In this document: piece after piece, positions 8,728-18,584 of the stretch
Position numbering within the stretch: position 1 is the first letter of the stretch
How the letters are laid out: each line of letters starts with the position of its first letter
Assembly: GCA_021228405.1 (NCBI GenBank)
Contig: JAJQRF010000004.1
Span: 186,001-250,000 of the forward strand
Source of the DNA: Pyrinomonadaceae bacterium
GTDB lineage: Bacteria; Acidobacteriota; Blastocatellia; Pyrinomonadales; Pyrinomonadaceae
DNA length: 64,000 nucleotides
Direction of reading: 5' to 3'
Notes under the pieces: model-generated
Database searches by the model: none
Seen by the model: only the letters and a program-made list of their open reading frames with translations
Told to the model about the DNA's origin: nothing
Program-made: the position numbers and the translations under genes

Positions 8728-9684
8728 TTATAAAATTGTTTTCCCTAAAGCCGAAAGAATCAGTTCTCCGGCGAGTTCGACCGTGATGTTGCTTTGATCG
8801 AGCATTGGATTGACTTCAACAATTTCAAACGAACGCATTCCCCCTTGTTCGGCAATTACTTCTAAAGCAAGATGTGCTTCACGATACGTCGTTCCGCCGC
8901 GCACGAGCGTTCCCGAACCGGGAGCAAATCGCGGGTCGATCATATCGACATCAAACGTTACGGCAAATCCGCCCGGCGCACGCGAAGCGATCATTATCGC
9001 ATCCTTGACACAGGCAAGCATTCCGCGTTTATCAATGTCGCTCATCGTGAAAAAATTATCACGCATACCGAGTTCGTGAATCCGTCTTTTTTCGCCTTCA
9101 TCCAGATCACGCGCACCGACGTGAGCAAAATATTCGGGTTTCAACTTCGGTGAAAAACCTTCCAAATTAACCAATTTTTCGTTGCCGAGCCCGAGCAGAA
9201 CCGCGAGCGGCATTCCGTGAATATTACCTGATGGCGAAGTTTCGTGCGTGTTTATATCCGCGTGAGCGTCAAACCAGATCAGCCCGATCTCGTTGTTCTG
9301 TTCTTTGTAAAACGACGAGATCGCCGAAAATGTCCCGATGGCAATTGAATGATCGCCGCCGAGAATGACGGGCATTTCACCGCTTGCCAAAATCTCTTTC
9401 AAAGAGTCCGACATATTTTTACACGAAGCGATCATTTCGTGCAAATACTTTGGATTCTCCGATTTATCAGAAACCCGGTGCGGTTTGACGATCTCGACAT
9501 CGCCGACATCTCTCACCTCGTAACCGAGTTCGGCAATATGCTCGATCAGCAATTTGTCGCGAATCAGAGAAAGACGCATCGCATCGACACCGAGTTCGCT
9601 TCCTGCGCGTCCTGCGCCGAATCCGAGCGGAACTCCCAGAATTCCGACTTTTTTATCCTTCCCCGGCTTTTCTATAAATTTCAT
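8728..9684 (-). CDS. rocF: Arginase (ureohydrolase family)
   Basis: A Mn-dependent cytoplasmic enzyme that probably hydrolyses arginine to ornithine and urea. At 318 residues it has the usual length. The metal ligands are in the expected motifs GGDHSIAIG, WFDAHADINT and TFDVDMIDP. The substrate-side segment SGNIHGMPLA and the late GTLVRGGTTYREAH with EVNP match arginases more than agmatinases. It starts 13 bases after the HPr gene, so arginine catabolism is apparently co-transcribed with the phosphotransfer proteins. Agmatinase or formiminoglutamase activity cannot be fully excluded. Confidence 0.9.
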   Translation of the reverse strand: MKFIEKPGKDKKVGILGVPLGFGAGRAGSELGVDAMRLSLIRDKLLIEHIAELGYEVRDVGDVEIVKPHRVSDKSENPKYLHEMIASCKNMSDSLKEILASGEMPVILGGDHSIAIGTFSAISSFYKEQNNEIGLIWFDAHADINTHETSPSGNIHGMPLAVLLGLGNEKLVNLEGFSPKLKPEYFAHVGARDLDEGEKRRIHELGMRDNFFTMSDIDKRGMLACVKDAIMIASRAPGGFAVTFDVDMIDPRFAPGSGTLVRGGTTYREAHLALEVIAEQGGMRSFEIVEVNPMLDQSNITVELAGELILSALGKTIL

Positions 9685-9696
9685 ATATTTTTATTT

Positions 9697-9969
9697 CTAA
9701 AGTTCGCCGAAACCGTTTTGGAAAATTTCCTCAATCGCATCGAGTGCTTTTTCCTCGTCAACGCCTTCGACCGTGACAAAAATCTCCGTTCCCTTCGGCG
9801 CGGCTAAAGTTAAAACGCTCAAGATCGACTTTGCATCGGCAACGACGGAATTATCCGCCCGTTTCAGCGTAATACTGCTTTGAAACTTGGAAGCCAGCTT
9901 AACCAGCTGCGCGGCGGCGCGTGCGTGAAGCCCGAGTTGATTGACGATTTTAACTTTACGTTCAGGCAT
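9697..9969 (-). CDS. ptsH: HPr phosphocarrier protein
   Basis: A 90-residue phosphocarrier of the phosphotransferase system. The active-site GLHARAA places the phospho-acceptor His at residue 15, exactly as in known HPr. The regulatory Ser, the target of HprK, corresponds to Ser48 in DAKSILSVLTLAAPKG. It is separated by one base from the EIIA gene and lies in one series with hprK, rapZ and rpoN. No enzyme I or sugar permease gene is in the window, which is consistent with a mainly regulatory role here. Confidence 0.94.
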   Translation of the reverse strand: MPERKVKIVNQLGLHARAAAQLVKLASKFQSSITLKRADNSVVADAKSILSVLTLAAPKGTEIFVTVEGVDEEKALDAIEEIFQNGFGEL

Positions 9970-9970
9970 C

Positions 9971-10390
9971 CTATTTCAATTTTTGCGGTTCGAGCAATGC
10001 GCTTGTCCTGTAAATCGCCTGTTTTCCCTGCGATTCGACCTGCGAAGCAAGTTCGATCAGCGAAAGTTCCTTGTTTTGCGAAGCGAGTTTGATGACCATC
10101 GGCAGGTTCACGCCCGTCACTATTTCGACTTCGTTTTCCTTCAAAAACATTGCCGAAATATTGGTCGGCGTTCCGCCGAACATATCCGTCAGCAACAAAA
10201 CGCCTTTACCGCTCGAAACTTGTTTGATAGCGCGTGAAATTTCGTCCTTTGCCATTTCGACATCATCGTGCCAGCCGATCGAAACCGCGCGAATATGATT
10301 CAGATTTCCGACGACCGTTTCCGCCGCCGCTAAAAGTTCGTTTGCAAGCTGTCCGTGCGTGACGATCACGCCGCCGATTTTTTCACTCAT
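9971..10390 (-). CDS. PTS EIIA component, mannose family
   Basis: A 139-residue EIIA-Man-type domain. The phosphorylatable His is residue 12 in GGVIVTHGQLANEL, and the LLLTDMFGGTPTN segment is diagnostic for the fold. It would accept phosphate from HPr. No EIIB, EIIC or EIID gene is nearby, so it is probably a stand-alone regulatory EIIA, as in other Gram-negative rpoN-hpf-hprK-rapZ clusters. It is tightly packed between rapZ (11 bases) and ptsH (1 base). Confidence 0.92.
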   Translation of the reverse strand: MSEKIGGVIVTHGQLANELLAAAETVVGNLNHIRAVSIGWHDDVEMAKDEISRAIKQVSSGKGVLLLTDMFGGTPTNISAMFLKENEVEIVTGVNLPMVIKLASQNKELSLIELASQVESQGKQAIYRTSALLEPQKLK

Positions 10391-10401
10391 AAACTGATTT
10401 A

Positions 10402-11295
10402 TTATTTAATAATATCGCGGTGCATTACCGCAACGTTGTATTTATCCGCTTCCAATTTTTCGCCGATCCGATTGGCGACCATCACCGAACGATGCCGTCC
10501 GCCCGTGCATCCGACCCCGATCGTCAGATATGATTTTCCCTCGCGTTTGTAAAGCGGCAAAAGATATTCGAGCAGATCGACGAACCGCCTGATGGTTTCG
10601 TGAACTTCGTCGTGTTTTTCCAAAAATTCGATCACTTTCGGTTCGGTGCCCGGAAAATCCTTCAATTTTTTGTCGAAATAAGGATTCGGCAAATGACGGA
10701 CATCGAACAAAAGATCGACCTCGCGCGGAACACCGTATTTATGCCCGAAGCTCACGATTTGAATCGTCAGCGGCGTGCCTTCCTCGCTTTCGCTGAACTT
10801 TTGCACGACCAAACGGCGCAAGGTGTGCACCGTATGTTCGGAAGTGTCGATTATCAAATCCGCCGCCTGACGGACTTTTTCCATTTCGTTGCGCTCTTCG
10901 ATGATCGCTTCGCGCAAACCTTTTCCTTTGTCCGCCGGATGCGGACGGCGCGTTTCGGAAAACCGCCGATGCAAAACCTCGTCCGAAGCCTCGAAAAAAA
11001 CAATGTATGGATCGAGATTTTTGCCTCTCAGTTTTTTCATTTCCCCGGGAAACTCAGCGAGAAAATGACGTTCGCGAATATTGATGACCAGCGCGGCTTT
11101 TTCGATGGCGATCGCGTCTTCTTCGTTCGGAAGTAGCAGACGCGCAAACGTCGGAAGAATCGAGATCGGCAGATTATCCACGCAAAAATAACCTAAATCC
11201 TCAAACGCGTTCGTTGCCGAACTCAGCCCCGAACCGCTCAAACCTGTAATAATTATTAATTTTGGGAGATTGATTTTTTCTTTCTTTTTCGGCAT
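10402..11295 (-). CDS. rapZ: RapZ/YvcJ-family nucleotide-binding protein
   Basis: A 297-residue protein of the RapZ family. In E. coli the protein is an RNA-binding adaptor for RNase E that controls glucosamine-6-phosphate synthase; in Bacillus it hydrolyses GTP. The N-terminal P-loop region reads GLSGSGLSSATNAFEDLGY with CVDNLP after it. The usual Walker A lysine is replaced by leucine (codon CTG), which should weaken or abolish normal nucleotide binding. The C-terminal domain has SFGHKYG and IGVGCTGGRHRSV, both diagnostic. It is placed between hprK and the EIIA gene, the usual context for this family. Confidence 0.93.
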   Translation of the reverse strand: MPKKKEKINLPKLIIITGLSGSGLSSATNAFEDLGYFCVDNLPISILPTFARLLLPNEEDAIAIEKAALVINIRERHFLAEFPGEMKKLRGKNLDPYIVFFEASDEVLHRRFSETRRPHPADKGKGLREAIIEERNEMEKVRQAADLIIDTSEHTVHTLRRLVVQKFSESEEGTPLTIQIVSFGHKYGVPREVDLLFDVRHLPNPYFDKKLKDFPGTEPKVIEFLEKHDEVHETIRRFVDLLEYLLPLYKREGKSYLTIGVGCTGGRHRSVMVANRIGEKLEADKYNVAVMHRDIIK

Positions 11296-11305
11296 AAATT
11301 CGGAT

Positions 11306-12262
11306 TTACTCTCCGCTCACCATTGCGCTGTGTTTTTCGATCAAAAGTTGTGCGGCATCAAAGCCTTCTTCACGCAAAAGATGAACTTTGACGGCGGTTT
11401 CGACCAACGTTGAAATATTTCTTCCCGGGCTCACCGGCAAAACTACTTCGGGAATTTTTATCCCTAGAAAATCCTCTTCGCGTAATTCGCAACCGAGTCT
11501 TTCGATTTCCTGAAATTCGTCCCATTTTTTCAGCTTGATGCAGAGAATGATACGTTTTCTTTTTCCGACCGATGAAATTCCGAACAGTTCGCGAATATTT
11601 AAAATGCCGAGTCCGCGAATTTCGAGATGTTCATACGTAAGTTCGGGAGATTCGCCCATCAAACGATTTCCGACCTTTTTGATAATCACCGAATCGTCCG
11701 CGATCAAACGATGCCCGCGCGTCAGCAAATCCAGCGCGCATTCCGATTTTCCGATGCCCGATTTTCCCAGAATCAAAACGCCGATTCCATACATTGCGAC
11801 CAAAACGCCGTGAAGATTCGCGACCGGCGCAAGTTCTTCCTGCAAAAAACTCGTCACTGCCGTGATCGTGCCCGAACTCAAAAGCGAAGTTTGCAGAATC
11901 GGAATTTCGTTCTGTTGGGCAAATTCCTTAAATTCCTGCGGGGGTTCGAGGCTTTTGGTGATTAAAATACAGCAAATCTGCGTCAGATCGAGATTTTTCA
12001 GAACTTCTTTTTTCTTCGACGGTTCGAGCTGATTCAAATATTGAATCTCACTTTGCCCGACGATTTGAATTCTGCCCGAATGAATGTAATGCGCGAATCC
12101 GGCTAAAGCCAAGCCGAGTTTTTGAATTCTTTCCGAAGTGATTTTTCTTTTAGACAATCCTAAATCGCCTGCCAGAACTTTTATGTCGAGTTCGGCAGGC
12201 GATTTTTTGACGAATTCTTCAACCGTCATCTGCGGATTTTCGTTTTGCAAATTCAATTGCAT
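11306..12262 (-). CDS. hprK: HPr kinase/phosphorylase
   Basis: A bifunctional enzyme that phosphorylates and dephosphorylates the regulatory serine of HPr. At 318 residues it is of normal length. The C-terminal catalytic half has the catalytic-His segment LHGVLVAMYGIGVLILG, the Walker A GKSGIGKSE, and GHRLIADDSV. The family signature LEIRGLGILNIRELFG and the later LPVSPGRNISTLVE follow. Together with its substrate HPr in the same gene series it forms a carbon- or nitrogen-status switch. The start is eight bases from the hpf stop. Confidence 0.95.
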   Translation of the reverse strand: MQLNLQNENPQMTVEEFVKKSPAELDIKVLAGDLGLSKRKITSERIQKLGLALAGFAHYIHSGRIQIVGQSEIQYLNQLEPSKKKEVLKNLDLTQICCILITKSLEPPQEFKEFAQQNEIPILQTSLLSSGTITAVTSFLQEELAPVANLHGVLVAMYGIGVLILGKSGIGKSECALDLLTRGHRLIADDSVIIKKVGNRLMGESPELTYEHLEIRGLGILNIRELFGISSVGKRKRIILCIKLKKWDEFQEIERLGCELREEDFLGIKIPEVVLPVSPGRNISTLVETAVKVHLLREEGFDAAQLLIEKHSAMVSGE

Positions 12263-12269
12263 TTATATT

Positions 12270-12800
12270 TTATGGTTCGATCAGACCGTAATTTCCATCC
12301 TTTCTTTTGTAAATTACGGCAATTTTTTCGGTTTCCGCATTTCTGAAAACGAGAAACTGATTTTCCTCTTCGTGCAGACGAAGGATGGCTTCTTCATCGG
12401 TCAAAGGCTTGACCGCATAGCGTTTCGCCGAAATGATGCGCGGTGAAGCAGGTTCGGGCTTGACTTCGGTTCCCTTGGTCGAAACCGCGCTTACCTTGAC
12501 GGCTTTTTGTTTTTTGTCAATGACTTTGTTCTTTAATTTGAGTGCTTGCTTTTCGATCTTGGCGATCGTCTGTGAAAGCGATTTATACATATCGGGCGAA
12601 GTTGCATTAGCGGTCAAAACATCATTGCGCCATTTCACAATGATTTCCGAACGATGTCTGCCCCGTTCAACTTCGATAACAACGTGTGCCTTTGCAGGTT
12701 TCCCGTTAAATAAATGTCCGATTCTGTCAAAATGTTCTTCAACATGAGATTTCAGAGCCGGTGTCACATCAATATGTCTTCCCGTGTATTCGTATTTCAT
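12270..12800 (-). CDS. hpf: Ribosome hibernation promoting factor, long form
   Basis: A 176-residue ribosome-associated protein that pairs ribosomes into inactive 100S dimers in stationary phase. The N-terminal domain starts YEYTGRHIDVTPALKSHVEEHF and has the basic surface typical of YfiA/HPF. A linker leads to the C-terminal dimerisation domain (about residues 120-176, with KPLTDEEAILRLHEEENQFLVF and the end motif RKDGNYGLIEP), which makes this the long form. It lies between rpoN and hprK, a widespread arrangement. Confidence 0.95.
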   Translation of the reverse strand: MKYEYTGRHIDVTPALKSHVEEHFDRIGHLFNGKPAKAHVVIEVERGRHRSEIIVKWRNDVLTANATSPDMYKSLSQTIAKIEKQALKLKNKVIDKKQKAVKVSAVSTKGTEVKPEPASPRIISAKRYAVKPLTDEEAILRLHEEENQFLVFRNAETEKIAVIYKRKDGNYGLIEP

Positions 12801-12868
12801 ATATTTACTCCAATTTCTTTAAGATCAATAAAACATAAAATCCGGGTTTTGGATTCAAAGAACAAAAC

Positions 12869-14452
12869 TTAAATAACAGTTTTTCTTTCCCGCGAACCCG
12901 GAATTTGCATTTGGTCGCGGTATTTGGCAACTGTGCGGCGCGACAATTTCACGCCTTCCTTGCTCAAGATTTTAGCAATCTGGTCGTCGGTCAGAGGTTT
13001 TTTCGTATTTTCCTCTTCGATCATTTTCTTGATTTTTAATTTCAGGATTCGTGTCGAAACTTCTTCGCCGTCTTCGTTCATCATTCCTTCGGAAAAGAAT
13101 CGGCGAAGCTCGATCACGCCCTGCGGCGTGTGCGCGTATTTTCGGTTGACGACACGCGAGATCGTCGAAAGGTGCATCCCGATGTCTTCGGCAACGTCTT
13201 TCAGCATCATCGGTTTGATAAATTCAACGCCTTTGTCCAGAAATTCGGTCTGGCGATGAACGATACATTCGACGACGCGATAGATCGTCTGACGGCGATG
13301 TTCGATATTTCTCAAAAGATCGACCGCCGAACGCACTTTTTCCTTGATAAAATCTTTGGTTTCCTTATTTACTTCCTGCTGATCGAGCAGTTGATGATAG
13401 GTCGGGCTGATGCGCAGACGCGGACTTCCGTCGTCCGTAAAATAGATGACGTAATCTTCTTCGACCTTTTCGATGTAAACCTCGGGCGAAACATAGATCG
13501 GTTCCTGCGAAGAATACATTCTGCCCGGATACGGATTCAGCACACGGATTTTGTTAATTTCTTCATTCAGCGCGTGAAGTTCAACGCCCGTGTCCTTCGA
13601 CAAATGCTGTAAACGGTGCGGCTGTAAATCTTCGAGATGATCTCTCACCAGTTCCGCCGCCAGACTGTTGCCCTCTCCGTTCACGTCAAGCTGAACGAGC
13701 AAACATTCTTTCACGTCACGCGCACCGCATCCGACCGGATCGAGCCGCATCACGATCTGCCGCGCTTTTTCGGTCGTTTCCTCGTCGCAACCGCACATAT
13801 CGCCGATCTCGTCGTTAGAAGTCGTCAAACGTCCGTCTTCATCAAGATTTCCGATAATGCAGGTCGCGGCTTCGTCGAGTGTTTCACTGATATTTTGCAG
13901 ATTCAACTGCCATTCGAGATGTTCGCTCAAGTTCGGCGAATGCGACAAAAACTGTTCAAAACTCGGCGCGTCGTCTTTATATTCGATTTCCTGCGTTTTA
14001 TAACCCGGATCGAGATACTCCTGAAACTCTCTGCCGTAATCTATTTCCTCGAAAGCATCCGATCTGTCCTCGGCGTAATTATCCCCGTCGCTTTCAAAAT
14101 CCGCCGTGTGTTTTTCCTCGAAGCCGTTATCGGAAGGAATCTCAGCCGTGTAATTTTCGCCTGCAATCTCGGAAAAATTTTGACTCGAATTTAAAAGTTC
14201 TACATTGCTGTCAAACCCGTTTTCAAATGAATCGACTTGCCCGTTCGCATTTTGATCGAGAATATTTTCGGATATTTCCTGCACTTCGTCGCCCGGCTGA
14301 ACTTCTTCCAGAATAGGATTTGAAACCATTTCCTGTTGAATCAGTTCGGACAGTTCCAGAGAGGTCATCTGCAGCATTTCGATTCTCTGCCGTAACTGCG
14401 GCGTTAGAACCATTTGCTGTTTTAGGGATGTTTGAAGTCTTAAAGATGACAT
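12869..14452 (-). CDS. rpoN: RNA polymerase sigma-54 factor
   Basis: A 527-residue alternative sigma factor that directs RNA polymerase to -24/-12 promoters and needs AAA+ activators. Region I (residues 1-50) is Gln/Leu-rich (LKQQMVLTPQLRQRIEMLQM). An unusually acidic segment (about residues 55-165) follows, then the core-binding domain with DPVGCGARDVKECLL. The helix-turn-helix is about residues 395-430. The RpoN box, SRRTVAKYRDQMQIPGS, is at the C-terminus. No cognate activator is in the window. It begins the hpf-hprK-rapZ-PTS series. Confidence 0.96.
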   Translation of the reverse strand: MSSLRLQTSLKQQMVLTPQLRQRIEMLQMTSLELSELIQQEMVSNPILEEVQPGDEVQEISENILDQNANGQVDSFENGFDSNVELLNSSQNFSEIAGENYTAEIPSDNGFEEKHTADFESDGDNYAEDRSDAFEEIDYGREFQEYLDPGYKTQEIEYKDDAPSFEQFLSHSPNLSEHLEWQLNLQNISETLDEAATCIIGNLDEDGRLTTSNDEIGDMCGCDEETTEKARQIVMRLDPVGCGARDVKECLLVQLDVNGEGNSLAAELVRDHLEDLQPHRLQHLSKDTGVELHALNEEINKIRVLNPYPGRMYSSQEPIYVSPEVYIEKVEEDYVIYFTDDGSPRLRISPTYHQLLDQQEVNKETKDFIKEKVRSAVDLLRNIEHRRQTIYRVVECIVHRQTEFLDKGVEFIKPMMLKDVAEDIGMHLSTISRVVNRKYAHTPQGVIELRRFFSEGMMNEDGEEVSTRILKLKIKKMIEEENTKKPLTDDQIAKILSKEGVKLSRRTVAKYRDQMQIPGSRERKTVI

Positions 14453-14553
14453 AATTGCTGATTTGAAATTTTTCGATGTTCCCCGTTACTAAAAATATTC
14501 GGTCGCTGATTGGATTATAACCGATTTATGCGTGAAAAGTGAAAACTAAAGCA

Positions 14554-15339
14554 TTATAAGCTGAATCTTTCTCCGAGATATAACCTCCGCACGTCCGCAT
14601 CTTCGACCAAAGTTTGCGGATTGCCGCTTTTCAGGATTTTTCCCTCAGCCATAATGTAAGCGCGGTCGGTGATGCCCAAAGTTTCACGCACGTTATGATC
14701 GGTTATTAAGATGCCGATTCCCTGATTTTTGAGGTAAATAATAATTTCCCGAATATCGTCGATCGCGATTGGATCGATGCCCGCAAAAGGTTCATCCAAA
14801 AGAATAAACTGCGGCTCGGTCGCTAAACAACGGGCGATTTCGACGCGCCGCCGTTCGCCGCCCGAAAGCGCGTCGCCGCGGGTTTTGCGAACGTGCATCA
14901 CGCCGAATTCTTCGAGCAACTCTTCGAGCCGCGCATTTCTCTGCTCTTTCGACATTTTCATCGTTTCAAGCACGGCGAGAATGTTTTGTTCGGCAGACAT
15001 TTTGCGAAAGATCGAAGGTTCCTGCGGAAGATAACCGAGTCCGAGCCGTGCGCGAAGATACATCGGCAAACCCGTTACATCGTCGCCGTTCAGAAAAATA
15101 TTTCCCTTTTCGGCGCGTTCCAGCCCGACCATCATATAAAAAGTCGTCGTTTTTCCCGCACCGTTCGCGCCCAGAAGCCCGACAACTTCACCTTGCCCGA
15201 CATTCAATGAAACATCATCAACGACGCGCCGCCGACCGTAAGTTTTTTGCAAATGAAAGGCAGACAAAGAATCGGCAAGCACATTTTCGTGATTGCCGTT
15301 CGTTTGAGAAACATCTTTTTTTCCAAAAAAACCCAACAT
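14554..15339 (-). CDS. lptB: LPS export ABC transporter ATPase LptB
   Basis: The cytoplasmic ATPase that powers lipopolysaccharide extraction by the LptBFG complex. About 261 residues. It has the Walker [11 protein letters not shown], the Q-loop [10 protein letters not shown], the ABC signature [14 protein letters not shown], Walker B with [13 protein letters not shown], and the H-loop [10 protein letters not shown]. The N-terminus is extended by about 30 residues relative to common LptB. ATG 15339 is preferred to the TTG one codon upstream. It follows the fused LptC/LptA gene by five bases and precedes rpoN, the standard proteobacterial order. No lptF or lptG is in the window. Confidence 0.95.
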   Translation of the reverse strand: MLGFFGKKDVSQTNGNHENVLADSLSAFHLQKTYGRRRVVDDVSLNVGQGEVVGLLGANGAGKTTTFYMMVGLERAEKGNIFLNGDDVTGLPMYLRARLGLGYLPQEPSIFRKMSAEQNILAVLETMKMSKEQRNARLEELLEEFGVMHVRKTRGDALSGGERRRVEIARCLATEPQFILLDEPFAGIDPIAIDDIREIIIYLKNQGIGILITDHNVRETLGITDRAYIMAEGKILKSGNPQTLVEDADVRRLYLGERFSL

Positions 15340-15344
15340 CAAAA

Positions 15345-18092
15345 TTAATTATTTTTCACCTTGTAAACCGAACGAATTCTGCCGCCGCCGTTTTGTGGCG
15401 ATTTCCCCTCGCTGATAACGCGTTTTTCGCGCAGATAAACGATCATTTGTCCGCCTTGCGATGAACCGTTTTCGGCATCGTCGATCTTTGCGGGATTTCC
15501 GCGCAGCGTGACGACTTCATCTGCCGCATTATATTGAGCGTAATCTCCGACTGCTTTCCGATTAGGCTGTGTAATTACGACGTTTCTTTCGACCACTGTT
15601 TGCGAAACATCGTTTCTTTCGTTCAAATAAATATTCGCCACACCGCCGACAATTCTGTCCGTTCCCTGTCGAATATCCACGTCATTTTCATAACGTAAAA
15701 TCCGATTATCCCGATTATAAAGTAATTTGTCTGACGACGCATAAACGGGAACTTCCGTTTCCTTACCGTTTTCCTTGCGTTTCGCGTTATACAAAACGCT
15801 TTGCACGTTGCCGTCGGCGTTCAATTGTCCTTGTTTCTGCTGAATCGTCAATTTATCGGCGCGCACATAATTATTTTCCTGCCAGGCGCGTGCATTTCCC
15901 GAATAAACCCCGACTTCCTGCCGATGATTGAATTCCGCCGCTTCAGCCGTCAAAAATACAGGCTTACTCGTTTGCCCGAAAGGAGTTGCGCCGCCCGTTT
16001 GTTTTTGGCTGTAATAAGTCGTCGAAACATTTCCGCGCAGATTTGAAACGTCGCTTCGCGTGTTCCAGTCGATCTCGTTCGCCTTCACACGCGCTTGCGA
16101 ATCCCAAACGGTCGGTTCGCCGCCGCGCAAACGAACGACTTCATCATTTGCGGTAAAGGTGATATTTTCGGCAATTCCGTTTCGGTCAAGTTCGGTGAAT
16201 TTCGTATTTCCGGTCGCGTCAAGCTGTTGAATATCCTGAGTTTGCTGATTAAATACCGCATTTAAACGGTCAGCCGAAAGAGTCTGCGTGCCGCGATTGT
16301 CGTTCGGCATTGTCGGAACGCGAACGGTTTTCGTTTTCGTCGCGGCGACGCAATTTTTCGCATTATTTCCCGTCGGAAAAAATTCGCAGTCGAAACGCGG
16401 CGCAGTCAGCGTCGTTTTATAATTCTGCTCGCCGTTTCGCAAAGGCTCGATAAAAAGCTCGGCATTTCCGACGGCTTCGGCTTTTGCCAACTCCTTTCCG
16501 TTCGCATTGAAAATCGTTTTGACCGTATCAGCCGAAAGTTTTTTATTTGCCGAATCTGCGAAATTGTTCGGCACATTCAGCAATATCGTCGTGCGCCCTT
16601 CGGTTTGCATCTGGTCGAGCAAACCCACACCTTTGAAATTAAGATGTATCGCATTCGGCGCGGAAAGCGTGACGCGTGTATATTCTTCAACTTTCGCGGG
16701 AATCAAAACCGCGCTTCCGTTTCCGAGCGCGTTCGCGTTTTGTAGCGCATTGCTTTCGTTAAAACTCGCATTCAGTTCATTTGCGGAAATTTCCGTGGTG
16801 CGCTCGGGCGAAATCTGACGTAAATAAGCGTTTCCTTTTGAATTCGCAAACTTCAATTTTTTACTCGGAAAAAGTTCTGCGATCAGATTATCGCCTTTGA
16901 TAAAATCGTCGCCCTGCGTGACTTCGGCATTTCCGTAAAGAAAGATTTTGCCGTTCGTCTGTTCATAAACCGCATCGTTCGATTTAATGTTCGTCGGCTT
17001 TGCATCTTCGATCGTAATGATATTTACGCCGTTTTTGAGTTCAAATTTATCCGCGTCTTTCTCATAAACCGCGTAGCCCGAATTTATCTTCGTCGGTTTG
17101 CTGTCGTTCATCGTCGTTTCGATCTGAACGTTTTCGACCAACTCAAGTCTTTTCAGTTCTTTATCGACTTTCGCGGTCGCTTTATGCGCTTTCGTTTTCG
17201 ACCATTTCGAGTTTGCATTTGTCGGCTTTTGATAAACTTCAACATTGCCGACCAAATCGATTTGTCTGATCTCTTTTTCGATAAAAATCGCGGTTGCTTT
17301 GTTCGATTTAATATCGGTCGGCTGTTGCAGTCTGTCCGATTTTTCGTCGGGCGTGAGGTTGATCTTCACGTTTTCGTTAAGTTCGATCTTGCCGTTCAGT
17401 TGATCGAACATCGCATAATTTGCGGCGATTTTCGCGCTTTGCAGTTTGTTTTGCGCCAACTCGTCATCGGGATTTAAAGCATAAGCATTGATCTCGACAT
17501 CCTTTAAAAGCTCGAGTTGTTTATCCTTGATCTTGACGAATGCGCCGAAGGATTTTCCCTTCACGTTTTCGCGTTCAAATTCTATGAGTTCGTCGGCTTC
17601 GGCGGTTTCCGTCGCTTTTTTGTAATTCAGCGTTTCGGTTTTGACCTTCAAAGCGTCACGTGTTTCGATGTTGACGTTTCCGGCGAAATAAGCACGAAAA
17701 TTTTTGTTTTCTTCCGGAATATAGATCGCTTTTTGCGCCGTTATCAAATCGGAATATTCGCCTTTGTCATCAAAAACCTGCAAATAAACATTTTCCAATT
17801 CCTGATGATTGTCCGTAAAAGTCGTTGCTTTGTCGGCTTTGATGAAATACTTTTTGAGGTCGCCTTCGGTTTCGGTGCGTTCGTAATTGGTAATCACACC
17901 CATCACATCCTTTGAAAGCTGTGTATCTTCGGGTTTCAAACGAAAATCAGGCTGACGGTCGCGCAGATACAATCCGATGCCGATGCCCAAAATCGTCAAA
18001 ATGAAAAATACAACCGCGCCGATGCGAAAATATTTCGGCAAATCGGCGCGTTGCTGTAATTTTTTGATATTTTGGGGTTTCGTTTCGGTCAT
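15345..18092 (-). CDS. Giant LptC-LptA (OstA-like) envelope protein
   Basis: A 915-residue single-pass protein. Residues about 20-43 form a transmembrane helix ([20 protein letters not shown]), followed by an LptC-like beta region. After that comes a long series of OstA/LptA-type strands with recurring patterns such as [38 protein letters not shown] and [16 protein letters not shown]. LptC is about 190 residues and LptA about 180 in enteric bacteria, so this is several times longer and may span much of the periplasmic bridge by itself. It sits directly upstream of lptB, supporting a role in LPS transport. Its ATG overlaps the Uma2 stop by one base. Confidence 0.85.
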   Translation of the reverse strand: MTETKPQNIKKLQQRADLPKYFRIGAVVFFILTILGIGIGLYLRDRQPDFRLKPEDTQLSKDVMGVITNYERTETEGDLKKYFIKADKATTFTDNHQELENVYLQVFDDKGEYSDLITAQKAIYIPEENKNFRAYFAGNVNIETRDALKVKTETLNYKKATETAEADELIEFERENVKGKSFGAFVKIKDKQLELLKDVEINAYALNPDDELAQNKLQSAKIAANYAMFDQLNGKIELNENVKINLTPDEKSDRLQQPTDIKSNKATAIFIEKEIRQIDLVGNVEVYQKPTNANSKWSKTKAHKATAKVDKELKRLELVENVQIETTMNDSKPTKINSGYAVYEKDADKFELKNGVNIITIEDAKPTNIKSNDAVYEQTNGKIFLYGNAEVTQGDDFIKGDNLIAELFPSKKLKFANSKGNAYLRQISPERTTEISANELNASFNESNALQNANALGNGSAVLIPAKVEEYTRVTLSAPNAIHLNFKGVGLLDQMQTEGRTTILLNVPNNFADSANKKLSADTVKTIFNANGKELAKAEAVGNAELFIEPLRNGEQNYKTTLTAPRFDCEFFPTGNNAKNCVAATKTKTVRVPTMPNDNRGTQTLSADRLNAVFNQQTQDIQQLDATGNTKFTELDRNGIAENITFTANDEVVRLRGGEPTVWDSQARVKANEIDWNTRSDVSNLRGNVSTTYYSQKQTGGATPFGQTSKPVFLTAEAAEFNHRQEVGVYSGNARAWQENNYVRADKLTIQQKQGQLNADGNVQSVLYNAKRKENGKETEVPVYASSDKLLYNRDNRILRYENDVDIRQGTDRIVGGVANIYLNERNDVSQTVVERNVVITQPNRKAVGDYAQYNAADEVVTLRGNPAKIDDAENGSSQGGQMIVYLREKRVISEGKSPQNGGGRIRSVYKVKNN

Positions 18093-18568
18093 TAAAAATC
18101 CAAGTCTTTTACTTGTTTCGATTTCTCGATTTTTCCTGTATGAGTGTAGAAATTTATATTGGCGGTTTCATCTACAATCCAAACTTCCAATGCACCTTTT
18201 TCCAGATAAAGCCTTATTTTTTCATCCATTTCGGCTTTACTGTTTGCCGGAGATTTGATTTCGACACAAATTTCCGGTGCTTTCGGATAAGGCGTTTCGT
18301 CGCCGAATTCAGTATAAAATTCATCCGAAGCCCAAGCCACATCAGCAACTTTTACGCCGTCGCTGGTCAAAATCGAACATTCGATAATGATAACGCCGCT
18401 CTGTTTGGCGTTTTCGATTGCGCGAGCAGTCCGATTTTGCAAAATCCCGTGCCGATTTGAGGCAGGACTCATTAAAATCTGTCCGAATTTATTTAGTTCA
18501 ACTTTATACGGCGCGTCTTTAAAAAAAGGATTATTCAAAACTTCTTGCCATTTAACCGCTAAATTCAT
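18092..18568 (-). CDS. Uma2-family (DUF820) putative restriction-like nuclease
   Basis: A 158-residue protein of the Uma2 family, which has a PD-(D/E)XK nuclease fold and is abundant in cyanobacteria and acidobacteria without a proven role. The core shows KVADVAWAS (acidic residue), then PEICVEIKSPANSKAEM, giving the Asp...Glu-x-Lys triad. YLEKGALEVWIVDE follows as expected. It is wedged between recJ and the lptC/A gene and overlaps the latter by one base (TAATG), so it is co-translated with an LPS transport gene. It looks like a hitchhiker in an otherwise housekeeping operon. Confidence 0.88.
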   Translation of the reverse strand: MNLAVKWQEVLNNPFFKDAPYKVELNKFGQILMSPASNRHGILQNRTARAIENAKQSGVIIIECSILTSDGVKVADVAWASDEFYTEFGDETPYPKAPEICVEIKSPANSKAEMDEKIRLYLEKGALEVWIVDETANINFYTHTGKIEKSKQVKDLDF

Positions 18569-18584
18569 TCGTTTCTCTCCGACA

